DNA of 64,000 nucleotides from positions 682,001 through 746,000 of the forward strand of contig JAGTXX020000003.1 in the NCBI GenBank assembly GCA_019044685.2, read 5' to 3'. Below the pieces are notes generated by a model, which worked only from the letters and a program-made list of their open reading frames with translations, did no database searches and was not told the DNA's origin. The position numbers were made by a program, and so were the translations under genes. Source of the stretch: Nannochloris sp. 'desiccata'. Lineage: Eukaryota > Chlorophyta > Trebouxiophyceae > Chlorellales > Chlorellaceae. Positions 30,405-41,300 of this stretch are shown here, piece after piece; within the stretch, counting starts at the first letter, position 1, and each line of letters begins with the position of its first letter.

Positions 30405-31147
30405 TTACACATCATCAATATTAATATAATCAGAAAATCGCGATGAAGTTTTCTTGCGGCGAGGCTCCCTATTACTTGCATTCTGCTGCTGTCGCTGCCC
30501 TGATCCTTCCCCGCCAGCTCCAACCCCTTTCCTTTTCTTTCCAGCAGCTGATTTAGGCACGTCCTCTTCTGCTGCATCTTTCTCAGATTTAGCTTCTAAC
30601 ATTGATGCTGGCCGTCGTTGGTAATATTCACTTCCTGTAGCAGGTAATAAAATCTGATCAGCTGGGGCAGCAGCTCCACCACCGCCGGCCCCCTGTAAAG
30701 CAGATACTTGGAGACCTACAGCCATATGAATGAGAGGGTGAAACGTTTGTGCGAGGATATATGATGATGTGTTAGGTCCTGGACCCATTGCCATAGTAAT
30801 TGCTGCCATTAAGTTGCTAATATCATGCCTACAGAAGGAAAGGTATAGATAATGAGAGAGGGGAAAGAAATGGCAGTGGTTGCGAGGATTGAAGTGATCT
30901 AGATGAACTTCGTATGGGCTAATGGACAAGATCTTGTTGGATCCCTAGCTTTTATAATCTTTTGAACTAGCTCAAAGGAATAAAAGACATACATTAAGAG
31001 CAGTGACTGCGGTGGCAGGCTCGCTTCAATATTTTCTTGAGAGAGCGGGGCTATGTTGGGCAGTTCAGTAGGAAAGTGGGCAGGCAGGCCAAGTTGCCAT
31101 GTTTCATGCTGGTGAACAGATTCAGGTGCGTATCCAAGCGTATCCAT
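30405..31147 (-). CDS. Unrecognised protein with basic C-terminal tail
   Basis: Two exons, 31147-30993 and 30828-30405, with donor GTATGT and acceptor TGTAG, give 192 residues. The N-terminal half looks folded and partly helical (ETWQLGLPAHFPTELP, then SLLLMHDISNLMAAITMAM across the junction, then LAQTFHPLIHMAVGLQ). The second half is disordered, with a Gly/Ala run and clusters of Lys/Arg (GKKRKGVGAG, REPRRKKTSSR) that look like nuclear localisation signals. It is probably a small nuclear protein. No family was recognised. The start is well separated from the plus-strand genes by a divergent promoter. Confidence 0.62.
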
Positions 31148-31527
31148 AAGGGGCTAGTGGGTTAATTTTGGATACAAATGTTTATTAATAAAATCAAATT
31201 TTGATCAACTTGCAATTAGGAGCTTTGGCTCAATCTAATCGCATTTTGGGAATGTTGATCTACTTCGCTGGTTCAGACAAATAATAAAAATGCCATTTGA
31301 GTTGCAGTTGGCAGCTATGAAAAGGGTTTCGGAAGCCAAACTTGAAGAAACGGCGAAAAAAAATCGATTTTCGTCACGATTTAAGGATGAGGCTCTGTAA
31401 GAACCCACCATTGTTTAACGCGTAGACTTATGTTTAGGAGCAGCATATAGTTCAAAGCACTCTAGAGTCAGAAGTGCGCTTGTTTATTGCATGGTCGCGT
31501 AGTTTCACACGGAGCAACCTTTCCGGA
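31148..31527. promoter_or_regulatory. Divergent promoter region with a possible extra 5' exon
   Basis: This lies between the minus-strand gene starting at 31147 and the PP2C gene. It contains a 36-codon frame from ATG 31290 to TAA 31398 (starting MPFELQLAAMKRVSEAKLEE). Its stop overlaps a good donor (GTAAGA at 31397), so it could be a first exon, an upstream ORF or a tiny gene. The frame before the PP2C ATG is also open back to an acceptor-like TTTAG at 31437. None of these joins could be settled. Confidence 0.35.
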
Positions 31528-33066
31528 ATGCAGTCCAGCCTGCTGCAGACTCTCTTTTCTTCGCAAGGCAAAGTATTCCTTGCTAAAGGGTATGTAAATA
31601 TACAAACTATTTCTTCCGCAAGATTTGCATTTCTCTTAGGCTATTAACCCGAGCCTTTGCTACAAATTATTTGCAGGAGGAGAAGTCATGCTCCGATAGC
31701 CGCGCTTGGGTCGGTATCAACCTCGCAAGCACTCAAAAATCAAATCCGCAAACAACAGCTTGCTAAACTAAGTAAGAGCCTGCAACAGCCATTGGCAAAC
31801 CAAGACCTGCTCTTTCCTGACGAGGGAGATAATTATCTTGCACAATGGGCAGAAGACTCGTATTCAAAGCCACTAGGCTACGATTCTTCAGCGTCCTTCC
31901 CAATCCCCAGTACCGGAGCTGATGTCGCTGCAGTGTCAGTAGGGGGCAGGAACAATGGACAATGGAAATTAGCAAACCAAGATGCTTTCTTACTTCACCC
32001 GTTTTCTAACAAACATCACACTGAAACAGCAACAACAAGCCACCATCACGCAGCCTCTTCATTCTTAGTAGGCGTATTTGACGGACACGGTAAACTAGGC
32101 CACGAAGTCGCAGATAGAGCCCGCTCCTCTTTCGCTCGTAGGGCTTCTTCAACACCCCCTCCTCTAGCCCACGCTGACATCAACGAACAAGAGCAATGGC
32201 TAGCACAATGCTTTGCAGAGGCAGCAGACAACATAGACCATGCTGATGCAAACTATTCCCGAAGCGGTGCCGCTGCGGTAGTATGCTCTGTCCAACCGGG
32301 AAGAGTCACTGCAGCCTGGGCAGGTGATTCAAGAGCAGTCCTTGGCCTTCACGGGGGCTTTACCGCCACAGAAGACAGCTCAAGCGAGCAAGAAAATATT
32401 GATGCTATTGACAGTAATAGTAAGGAACATTACTATAGTACCTTACGACCTATCCGTGCAGTCATCCCCCTTACAAAAGATCACAAACCAGACCCATTCT
32501 CCTGCCCAAAAGAGGCACAACGCATCTTAGCAAGTGGTGGCCGGGTTGACCGGTTGGCAACTGACGGAGCTGGCAACCCAGTTGGCCCCTTTCGGGTCTT
32601 TTTACCGGATGCATGGACCCCTGGTTTAGCATTAAGTCGTGCCTTTGGCGATCATATCGCGAGGGATATAGGCATTGTACCCACCCCTGATATAAATACC
32701 TTGTCGATCCCAACGATGTCCAATTTAGCAACCCCCGTTTGCCTAGAAACCGCAGGGGCTGGTGGTGATGTATCTCGTAATATTGATAGTTCTAGTGCCC
32801 CTGGTTCTGATAAAATTCGGCATCACAACCACGTGATGTCTCAAGTCATGTCTCAACACCACCGCCATGTGCTTATTGTAGCAAGCGATGGGTTGTGGGA
32901 GTGGATTAGTAGCGAAGAAGCGGTGGCCTTTGCGTGGCAATTTACGTCTGCGAGGAAAGCGGCAGAGGCTTTGACTGAAAGAGCGCAGAGATTGTGGGCT
33001 GTAAAATATAAAGGAACGACTTGTGATGATATTACTGTAGCTGTCGCGTTCTTACCTGCCGCGTAG
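31528..33066 (+). CDS. PP2C-type protein phosphatase with organelle-type presequence
   Basis: This is a metal-dependent Ser/Thr phosphatase. Exon 1 at 31528-31589 and exon 2 at 31677-33066, with donor GTATGT and acceptor TGCAG, give 483 residues. The spliced start, MQSSLLQTLFSSQGKVFLAK followed by GRRSHAPIAALGS, is basic, Ser-rich and acid-free, which suggests mitochondrial or plastid import. PP2C motifs in order are NQDAFLLHPF, VGVFDGHGKLGHEVADRARS (metal Asp and Gly), AAWAGDSRAVLG, LSRAFGDHIARDIGIV, LIVASDGLWEWISSEEAV and CDDITVAVAFL, so the metal-binding aspartates are all present. Ser/His-rich insertions interrupt the domain at about residues 115-130 and 385-420. An extra upstream exon is possible. 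Confidence 0.9.
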
Positions 33067-33635
33067 AGACAGCCTTTGTTTTTTGAGGAGAGAGGGGGAA
33101 GGAAATCGCATTTTTGTGTTTCATCCATCCCCTTTGACGATATATATATCATAAGATAAGAATAAAAACCCTAAAATTAGCTGGGAATGTCTTTAATCGA
33201 TACTAGTACAGTACTACTACCTTTATAACTGATCTTTAATTTTTTGTTCACTTCTTCTGATAATTAATTCAAATGTTCTTTGATTTCCTCTGTGGCAGCT
33301 GCTGCATTGTTTTTGGCAGCTCCTCGTCAAAAGAAAAGCAAACCCCTCTTGCTCTTCTTGTTTAAAATGTTCCCTCTGTGCTTTTTCCGTCTGCGATAAT
33401 TGGAAAAAAACAAAATCTCCCCAACCCTCAATCATGTGTGTCTGTTTAGTATCTTAGCAACCTTTGTATATACCTGTAACTTCTCGAAGGAGACGCTGTC
33501 TTGCAAGCGGGAAACCAAACAAACAGTATTATGCAATTTTCAACACCAAGGAAATTATATCTCCAGTATATCTCCAGCAAATAATGCAAATAAGAACTAG
33601 GATATCAACTAGTATACTATTACTATATCTATTCT
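33067..33635. other. Convergent intergenic stretch
   Basis: This is 570 bases between the stops of the PP2C and GPKOW-like genes. It is AT-rich. Open frames of about 65-70 codons on both strands are not supported as genes. No repeat or RNA gene was seen. Confidence 0.35.
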
Positions 33636-35358
33636 CTAATCATCCCATCCATCTGTAGGTCCACAATATTCACTAATATCATCCAAACTAAGTTTATGCA
33701 CACTCATATCACTCATTAATTGAACTGCAGAGAGACCAGTGGAGGTATTCCGTTGCAGCAACCGCCCACGCTGACCTCTATATTTACCACTTACTACTTG
33801 TACAGGGGTGCCCTCTGTACCAGGCACGACTGTTTCTAGCTGAAATTGCCTCACATCTAGCACAGATTCTTTATTTCCGTCTATAAAAACATCGCATACT
33901 GTGGGTGCCTTGACGTCGACGATGATTCCTTTTTTTAAATAAAATTTACCGCCGTGTAACTTCTTGTCTATTATTTTGATTCGGATATTCGGTACCAGCC
34001 AGGGTTCTTCTTCTTCTTCTTTTTCATCTTCTTCTTCTTTGTAGGGCTTTACGTTTCTACTTTCTTCTTCCTTCCTTCTCTTACTAACCCTTCCACTGCC
34101 GTCGCTCTCCATCTCTCGATTTCGATCTCTGTTACCACCAACACTTCCAGGTCTTTTCCCTTCCCTATCTCTATGATCATCTCGCCCTCTGTCTCTGCTA
34201 TCTCTTCTACTACTACCGCTCCTCCCATTTACTTCATCTAAATCACTGCACCGCACCACGACGACCTCGTAACTAGGCAATAGTCTTACTTTAGTCCGCT
34301 CTGACCTCCCAGTTTGTTTCGGCTCTAGACTCTGCACCTCACACTGTAAACCATGATGTCTTCCTTGCACAATCTCCATCACTTTCCCAGGATGCACGCC
34401 TGTTTTCTGCTGTTTTCTTCCCTGTTGGTCTCTTAAAGCGGAAGCGGAAGAAGGAGGTGCTCCAGAATCTTTTGAGGATTTCAAGACCCCGGTAGTAGGG
34501 TCTGCATAGACATGATCCTGTGGCGCACGTGATTCACCTGGTTTTATATATTTCTTATGTGTTTCTGGAGCAGGGGCAGGGGCTGCACCGAGACCCAAAC
34601 GATGAGGGCGCCGGATAAGGTCTTTTGTTGTAACTTCTTTTTTATTTCCTCGACCGATGGCTCTGCCTTCTTGCCAACCCATGCCGCGTAGAAGAGCCTC
34701 CCCGAAAGATTCAACCGGCATTTCTTCGTACGCGTCGAGAGAGGCTTCAGGAGGGAGTTGTTCTAGGTCTAGTTTGAGGACTTCAGCTTCCGAAGGAGGT
34801 GCAAGTGGCCTGGCAGCGGCAGCAGAGTCCGTTTTTTCTATTTCCTTTTTAATTTCAGTAGGGTTCCGTCTGATTAATCCATACGTAACGTCTTGCTGAG
34901 CTACCGCTGTATCGTGTGCTGCGGTTTGGAAGTGTTCTATGCCTTGGCCTATCTCCTGAGTTCCTGCTGCGTCAGGAACAAAGCTGGGGACGTAGCCTGA
35001 CCGAGCGGACCTGCAAAACTTGATCATTGATTGATCAAATCAACCAGAAAATTTAGCTATAACGAGATTGGAAAATTATCAAAACGATACTCTATATACC
35101 TGGTATAATATCGAGAGAGCTATGTAATTATACCCCAGTTCCTTACCTGTACGTATTCTCTTGTTTAGGGATGATCTTAGGACCTTCAGGAGCAGCTTGC
35201 TGTTCTGCACTCTGCAAGCCTCCATCCGCGCCTACGCCCGTCAGAACATCTTTCTTTGGACCGTCATCACGATCATGCAAATTAAGCTTACGCATTGGCT
35301 TCTTGGCTGCGCCGGAGAAACCAAATGTAAGCCCATTTCCATTGCCTCCTTCAGACAT
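33636..35358 (-). CDS. G-patch and KOW-motif splicing protein (GPKOW / MOS2 / Spp2 type)
   Basis: GPKOW/MOS2/Spp2 proteins activate the DEAH helicase DHX16/Prp2 in the spliceosome. Two exons, 35358-35147 and 35010-33636, with donor GTAAGG and acceptor TGCAG, give 528 residues. The N-terminus (GLTFGFSGAAKKPMRKL) matches the short conserved start. The G-patch lies near residues 175-200 (PVESFGEALLRGMGWQEGRA, then IGRG). A first KOW-like stretch follows (HPGKVMEIVQGRHHGLQC), then an Arg/Asp/Ser-rich disordered region. A second KOW-like region follows (LVPNIRIKIIDKKLHGGKFY and GTPVQVVSGKYRGQRGRLLQ). The order fits MOS2/GPKOW. Nuclear. A TGACGTCA palindrome lies 33 bases upstream of the start. Confidence 0.9.
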
Positions 35359-35390
35359 TGTAGCTAATATGTATTTGCAAACACTCAGAT

Positions 35391-35398
35391 TGACGTCA
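35391..35398. promoter_or_regulatory. TGACGTCA palindrome (CRE/bZIP-type site)
   Basis: This exact 8-base palindrome is the classic binding site of CREB/ATF and plant C-box bZIP factors. It lies 33 bases upstream of the GPKOW-like start codon. A second exact copy is found at 36367. Binding is inferred from the motif only. Confidence 0.5.
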
Positions 35399-35565
35399 TG
35401 ATTTAATTGAAATTTTTGGTATCAAATTTAGCGTTGCAGCAAATGTATTAGATGAGTTTTATTTGAATTATTTCTGGCCGAGGCGCCAGAATTACAACAG
35501 AAGGCGGTGGCGACTGCAGATTTCCTGAATACTTGCCTTACACGAGCGATCACAAAAATGCAAAG

Positions 35566-36267
35566 CTAGAAACAACAATCACAATCAAATGGACATTTAT
35601 CTGTGTCTCCTCCTTTCTTCCCAAATCCAAGCTCGTCTTCTTTATATATGTTGTACCCTTCTTCAGTCTTTCTGCATGACGGCGGTAGAAAAAGGTTAGA
35701 AAATAGTAGCTTTAGGGACTAAAATTCAGTCAGACACCACGCAAGTAATCGAAAGCATTATATTAAATATACTGAAATCAGGTAAACAAGGCTTACTTTC
35801 TAGCTTGGCCAATTTCTGTTCCGAAAATATCATCCTTGCTTCCTGTGATTTTCCGCCGTTTTCCCACAGCAGGTGCATTTTGTTCAGCAGCTGCCTCTTT
35901 CTGTATTTAATTAAAAAAAGAAACGGGAGGCTAATTGAGTTCGGTATCTCATGATTGATACCCAAAATAATAGAAAGTTGGGGGACTAGCCAATAACGTT
36001 CTTTACCTTGGTTTTATCGGCAGAGGCAGAGGTGGCTCCTTTGAGCTGACCGAACAACCCATCTATTTCGAAAGAGCTTTTATTAGATTTTTCTTCTTTA
36101 GGCGGCACTGATGCGCCCTTCTTTAGTGCTGCCGAGTCTTTTTTATTAATCTCCGCTTTTCGTTTTAAGTTGACGGCGGTGGCAGCATGTTTCGAGGCTG
36201 GTTCAGCAGGCTTTGCTTCCTTTGGTTTTGTGATACCACCCTTAATATCTCCGGTTTTCTTCACCAT
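35566..36267 (-). CDS. DUF1764 family protein
   Basis: A small, lysine-rich eukaryotic protein of unknown function. Three exons, 36267-36007, 35900-35797 and 35671-35566, give 156 residues, with donors GTAAAG and GTAAGC and acceptors TACAG and TGCAG. The N-terminal 85 residues are Lys/Ala-rich and disordered. The family domain is split over exons 2 and 3: KDDIFGTEIGQ, then RKKTEEGYNIYKEDELGFG, GGDTDKCPFDCDCCF and stop. The Cys-rich ending at the very C-terminus is the family hallmark, and it is only recovered if both introns are removed, which strongly supports the model. A nucleolar or ribosome-related role has been suspected for the family but is not shown here. A TGACGTCA site lies 99 bases upstream of the start. 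Confidence 0.92.
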
Positions 36268-36757
36268 GGTACAATGGTCTAGAACAGTACTCTAAGCGAA
36301 TTCAAGTCTAAATAATTTCGAACCGATGGACCCAAGTAATAAATATGGAATGGCTGGTCTTTCGGCTGACGTCAATCGTTAATTGACAAAATTAAACAAT
36401 TTTCTAATATGCTAGCATCGCAATTCGAGCAGACAAAGACCGACCCCCTCACTGCCCAAGCTTGCAACAATTGTTCATTCCTGCTTCTTATTAAATATTT
36501 CGCTAGCTTTGAGCATTCCATTTATTCTTTCCATATTCACTTTTAACCAAAGTGCATCGGCGCAGTGAGCTGACCTACATCGTTCCCTTGTGCCTTTGTC
36601 CTAACAATAATTCAAATAATTCCGTCTTTGAAAATATAAAGTTTATTGCCCACTTTCTTTTTTAATCTGCTTTGAATGAATACATAGAAGCTTTGTATAC
36701 CTTTAAACTACGAACAATAGCCCGGATCTATCAATTAATCTGAAAATTTTAGCTGCA
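36268..36757. promoter_or_regulatory. Divergent promoter region
   Basis: This lies between the DUF1764 gene (minus) and the PC-esterase gene (plus). It contains the TGACGTCA palindrome at 36367-36374. No other element was recognised. Confidence 0.4.
36367..36374. promoter_or_regulatory. TGACGTCA palindrome (CRE/bZIP-type site)
   Basis: This second exact copy of the 8-base bZIP-type palindrome lies 99 bases upstream of the DUF1764 start and within 1 kb of the copy at 35391. It may act on either or both divergent genes. Confidence 0.5.
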
Positions 36758-38092
36758 ATGGCATTCCCCCTGTCGGCAGCACCACTCCTCCAACTCCTCC
36801 TCGCTCTGACCTTGTCCACATGCGCCCAGGCCTTTGAAAATTGCGCCCAATACGAATCAAAATCTTGCCTTTTCAGCAAACAAGTCACTGTCGCCAACGC
36901 CAAATGCAAACCAAGAACCTGTGATTTCTCTACCGCTGAAGAGTTCGGTTTCAAATGTGCCTTTCCAGAAACTGGAATTTTTTCCCCTAGCGGCGCCGCC
37001 TGTGCTGACCCTTTCCTCTCTACCATCAGATCCAGTGCATCACCATGTGGGGCAGAACGATGCTGTGCTGCAAGCTCTCCAGGCGCATTTCTTCCCGATG
37101 GTACTTTTGCCAATGGAGCGCAGCGTTTCTCTTATCAACCACTTTTACCGGAAACGTGTCGCTATACTCCGATGACCCGTGGCCAAATCATGGCTACTTT
37201 GGAAGGTATCAATGCCCCATTAGTGGTAATCGGGGATTCTATGATGAGGCAATTGTTTTTGAGACTTGTGATGATGATGAGAGGCCAAGAACGTTTGCTG
37301 GATTATCGATTACACACACATGCTCAATATCTCCTATGTGACGATAGAGATGCCTTTAGAATCTCTGCCAATTCTAAATCTGGAGAATCTGGATCGTACA
37401 ATATTACCTACTTACGTGAAAAAATCCCTGCTTTCTTTGGATTAAAGGAAGGACCGGGACGTGCAGTGGCAAAAAAATCTTTAAGTTTGTGCTCTAAAAA
37501 GCCAATTGAAATGCATTACGTAATGGCACCTTCATTTGGCACCCAAACCCCTGCTATACCAAAGTATCAACAGGTCTTCAAAAGCCCTAATGTGAAGCCT
37601 ATGTACGTGATAAATGTAGGGTATTGGGAAGGAATTGATTTTGTTCCTGCTTTCTACCTACAGTCGCTCTCTTTGCTCCGAAATAAAGCAACCAAAGTCT
37701 TCTTAGTTGGTATAGCTACAGGGTATAAGACCGCAGATAAACGGAGAGACGCGTACCGTAGAAGGAACGAACAATTGAAAACATGGGCGCAAGAACAAGG
37801 TGCTCCTTTCTTCTACGTTGACTACGATTCTTTGACCACGACAACATCAGAACCGAAACCAGCTGGCCCATTTGGAACTGATTCGCATTTTATGTGCGGT
37901 ATAGTTTGGCATAGAAGGTCAAAACCGACTGTGCGGATAGGCAAAGCGTCTCAATACACAGAATTAGAGGCTCAAATCCCAGTTGGCAAGATGGAAAGAA
38001 TACAAATGACGCGTGATGGCAAGTGCTCTGATGAAACCAATCGAAATTTGTGGCAAATGATATTCAATGTGATGATACCTCCAGGTACATAG
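36758..38092 (+). CDS. Secreted PC-esterase / PMR5-TBL-like SGNH protein
   Basis: A single exon encodes 444 residues. The N-terminus is a clear signal peptide (MAFPLSAAPLLQLLLALTLS, then TCAQA). Residues 26-105 form a Cys-rich region (CAQYESKSCLF, CKPRTCDF, PCGAERCCAA), comparable in position to the TBL/PMR5 N-terminal domain. The SGNH nucleophile block is VVIGDSMMRQLFLRLVMMM (GDS), and the closing Asp-x-x-His block is FGTDSHFMCGIVWHRR. TBL and CAS1-type members transfer or remove O-acetyl groups on wall polysaccharides and glycans, and animal relatives (PC-esterase, NXPE, FAM113) share the fold. It is predicted to work in the Golgi lumen or outside the cell. The exact substrate is not inferable. 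Family call good, subfamily uncertain. Confidence 0.83.
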   Translation: MAFPLSAAPLLQLLLALTLSTCAQAFENCAQYESKSCLFSKQVTVANAKCKPRTCDFSTAEEFGFKCAFPETGIFSPSGAACADPFLSTIRSSASPCGAERCCAASSPGAFLPDGTFANGAQRFSYQPLLPETCRYTPMTRGQIMATLEGINAPLVVIGDSMMRQLFLRLVMMMRGQERLLDYRLHTHAQYLLCDDRDAFRISANSKSGESGSYNITYLREKIPAFFGLKEGPGRAVAKKSLSLCSKKPIEMHYVMAPSFGTQTPAIPKYQQVFKSPNVKPMYVINVGYWEGIDFVPAFYLQSLSLLRNKATKVFLVGIATGYKTADKRRDAYRRRNEQLKTWAQEQGAPFFYVDYDSLTTTTSEPKPAGPFGTDSHFMCGIVWHRRSKPTVRIGKASQYTELEAQIPVGKMERIQMTRDGKCSDETNRNLWQMIFNVMIPPGT

Positions 38093-38336
38093 AAGAAACT
38101 TAACAGCGGATAGAACATAGAAAGGATAGATATAATTGTTTATTAATCAGTGTATGCACAAAAAGAAGGGGAAAACTGAGCGTACTTTGTTCATTGTAAA
38201 TACGAAAAAAAAAAGTATTCAGTAAATTTAGAGAAAATTGGCATCAAATAACAACTCCTTCACGCGTGCCTTGCCCCGCCACGGCAAGGTAGCCTGAACC
38301 TCTTTCCTAAAACTTACTATCTAATCTCACTTTATT

Positions 38337-41300
38337 TTACTTCCTATGATGCTCTTTAAATGCCTCATCAACCAATTGTCTCAACTCTCCAGCAGCCTGC
38401 GTCACACAGTCACTTCCTTGGCCTGTAGCAAATACCGCAGAGACCACTGCAATTCCCGCGGCCCCAACACTGACAACATCCTTCACCGCCGTCTTCCCCA
38501 CCCCTCCTATCGCCACCACAGGAATACTCACTGCCCGACACACCTCTTCAAACCCTTCTAGCCCGATAACTGAAGAATCTTTGGTTGAGGTAGAGAAAAT
38601 TGCACCAGCACCAAGATAATCAGCTCCCGCCGCTTCCGCCGCCAAGGCCTCTTCTTCAGTCTTAACTGAAACTCCAAGGATGCAGTCTGGGCCGAGTACT
38701 TTTCGAACTGCTTCTGCAGGGATATCATCTTGCCCTACATGCACTCCATCAGCTCCAATAGCAAGAGCAACATCGACTCTGTCATTAATTATTAAAGCTA
38801 CACCAGCAGCACGACACTGGGCCAACGCCGCTGCAGCTCTGGCAGTAAATTCTTTCCCTCCGCAGTTCTTTTCTCGAAGTTGAATTACGGTGGCCCCGCC
38901 TTTGATGGCGGCAGAGACAGCTTCAGGGACAGACAGACCGGAAGAATCGATCATTAACGGATCTGTGACTGCGTAGAGACGCAGATCAACTACATTAGGC
39001 ACACGGCGGGGAGGGGCTGAGGTTTGCTGCTGCTGTGATGCTACCTCTATAGTACCACTATCAATATTCCTAGTACTACTACTACTATCTTCAGTACCAC
39101 TAGGTACCGCATTTATAATTTGTTGTTCTTTCTGTTGTTTCTCAAGGTCTGTACGCCAGTCTGCGGTACGGTACGAGTGATTCATTGGTCTCTGTGGACC
39201 CGATCCCAGTGGCAACCCAACGGATCTCTCCAGTGCTCTCCATACATATTTCTTAGATGCACGGACAGCGGAAGGAATATCCGAGCCTTTTGCCATTTCT
39301 GCGGCAATGTAGGCGGCGAGTGTGCACCCGGTGCCGTGGGAATTATGGGTCTGAATATAAGGTGCTCTCATTTCATAAAAGTTTGTGCCGTCGTACAATA
39401 CATCGACCACTACCTCGGCTGCAGCACCCGCAAACCCAGTTGAAGCTTGCAATTGTGGTGCGCCAGCACCATTTCCACCACCTTCACCACCTCCAGCGCT
39501 ATGTCCGCTAAGACCTTCGCCATCAGCAATTGCATCTAATGGCAAATGTCCTCCTTTGACTAAGACCCACTGAGGACCCAAAGCATGCAAATCTTGCGCC
39601 GCCAGTTTCATACCTGCCACGTCAGCAATGGTCCTTCCGCCCAGAAGTACCGATGCCTCATGGACGTTGGGCGTCACAAGCATTGCCAAAGGGAATAGTC
39701 TTCCAGTGAGCGCTTGAGCTACGCCTGCCTCCGCTAAAACATCTCCGCTTGTAGCGACGAGGACTGGATCCACAATTAAAGCAGGGAATGTTCCCCGGGA
39801 AGATAATTCGTCAGCTACTGCTTCAACGACTTCTATAGAGGGCAGCATTCCTGTTTTAATACTGTCCGCTCCAATATCCTCTAAAACAGCTCTTATTTGA
39901 GATCTAATAAAGTCCGCAGGTGCACTGTGAATTTGAGACACGCCCTGTGTATTTTGAGCTGTCAATGCAGTGACAGCTGTGGCAGCAAACACACCTGCTG
40001 CTGCACATGCTTTAATATCAGCCTGAATCCCAGCACCACCTCCAGAATCTGATCCAGCGATGGACAACACACGTGGTGGATGGATATGGGCTTTAAGACC
40101 AGAAGCCAAGGCAGCGAGTTCTTGAGAAGTCTGTTTTCTGAGAAGTTGGCGTTTAAAGCTTGGACCAAATAGGAAAGCACGAATGTCATCCCATGTCATT
40201 GCTTCGTACAGAATAGGCACTTCATCGTACATACCACTGCTTGCAAAGACATCTTCTTGCTTTACTCCACCGTTATCTAAGCTTTCCTTGGTTGCATTCC
40301 GATCTATTGGGTAAGCGGCCAAATGCCGTATCGCCACACCCGCTGCAGAAGCAACTTGCCTTACCAACTGATTACTCCCCATCACAATACCTACATCTGC
40401 TGATATTAAAGCAGATAAGTCCGTCATAGAGTCTCCAATGTAAACTGAGACACCACCTTCTGCAGCGTGGCCTTCTGCTGCTATTCCCAATAACAGGTCA
40501 TCGAATACCCGGCCTTTATCCGCCGCACATTCACATCTTCGCTTCATTCCGCCTGTACTCACATCCCCAAAGTACTCCAACTCATTGCAATACACAACTA
40601 CAGCTCCAAGTGGAGGAGGTGCACCTTCAACCCCAGCTCTTGTGCCCCCAGCGCCGCCTGCAAGCACCACGGGAAGCCCCTGTTGTGATAACGCAGCTGC
40701 CACCATCTCCCCGCTCCAGTTGACCGAAACAACAACTGTAGGCACTCCAGAGTCCACAGCATGTTTTAATAAAGATAAACATCCAGGTCGTAAAGGCACA
40801 CTGGCACCAACCTCGGTTAATGCGCCTTTTTTGACTCCTGAAAGGATTTTCGACTCTATTACTACAGAGTTCATTTCTCGGTCAAATTCCGATATTCTAT
40901 CTAAAAAGTCACCTAACCAGGCCATATCGAACTCCTCAAGCTCGTCTTCTAATGGGGGTTCCGGTAAAATCTCATCGAGTAAATTTCCGCGTCTAGCAAG
41001 ATAGTTTTGGACCAGCCAGTGGAGTTTCTCTTCACCTTGAGCAAAAGCGGTGGCAGGGTCGGCTCCTTTTTTGGAGGCAGCTGTGATGGCTGCACGAGCA
41101 ATCATGCTGGTAGTGTCTTCTGATGTGCAGGTATCATCGAAATCTACGACCAGGAGGTTGATGGGGCGGTCAGGTGGGGTGTAGGGCTGGGAAGAAAAGA
41201 ACTCTACTTCAAGATTCATGGCGGAGCGGTAAATTTGGTGGAGTTTTTCTGCAGAAATAGGAAAATAAGGAGGAAACAAAGGTTCAGTGATATTGTTCTT

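Noticed and set aside
38337..41279. Treating HAD-ThiD-ThiE as a separate gene starting at 41279
   Set aside because: The eleven residues before the HAD part come from intron sequence, and splicing at 41249 in phase with the TenA exon restores the conserved last TenA helix.
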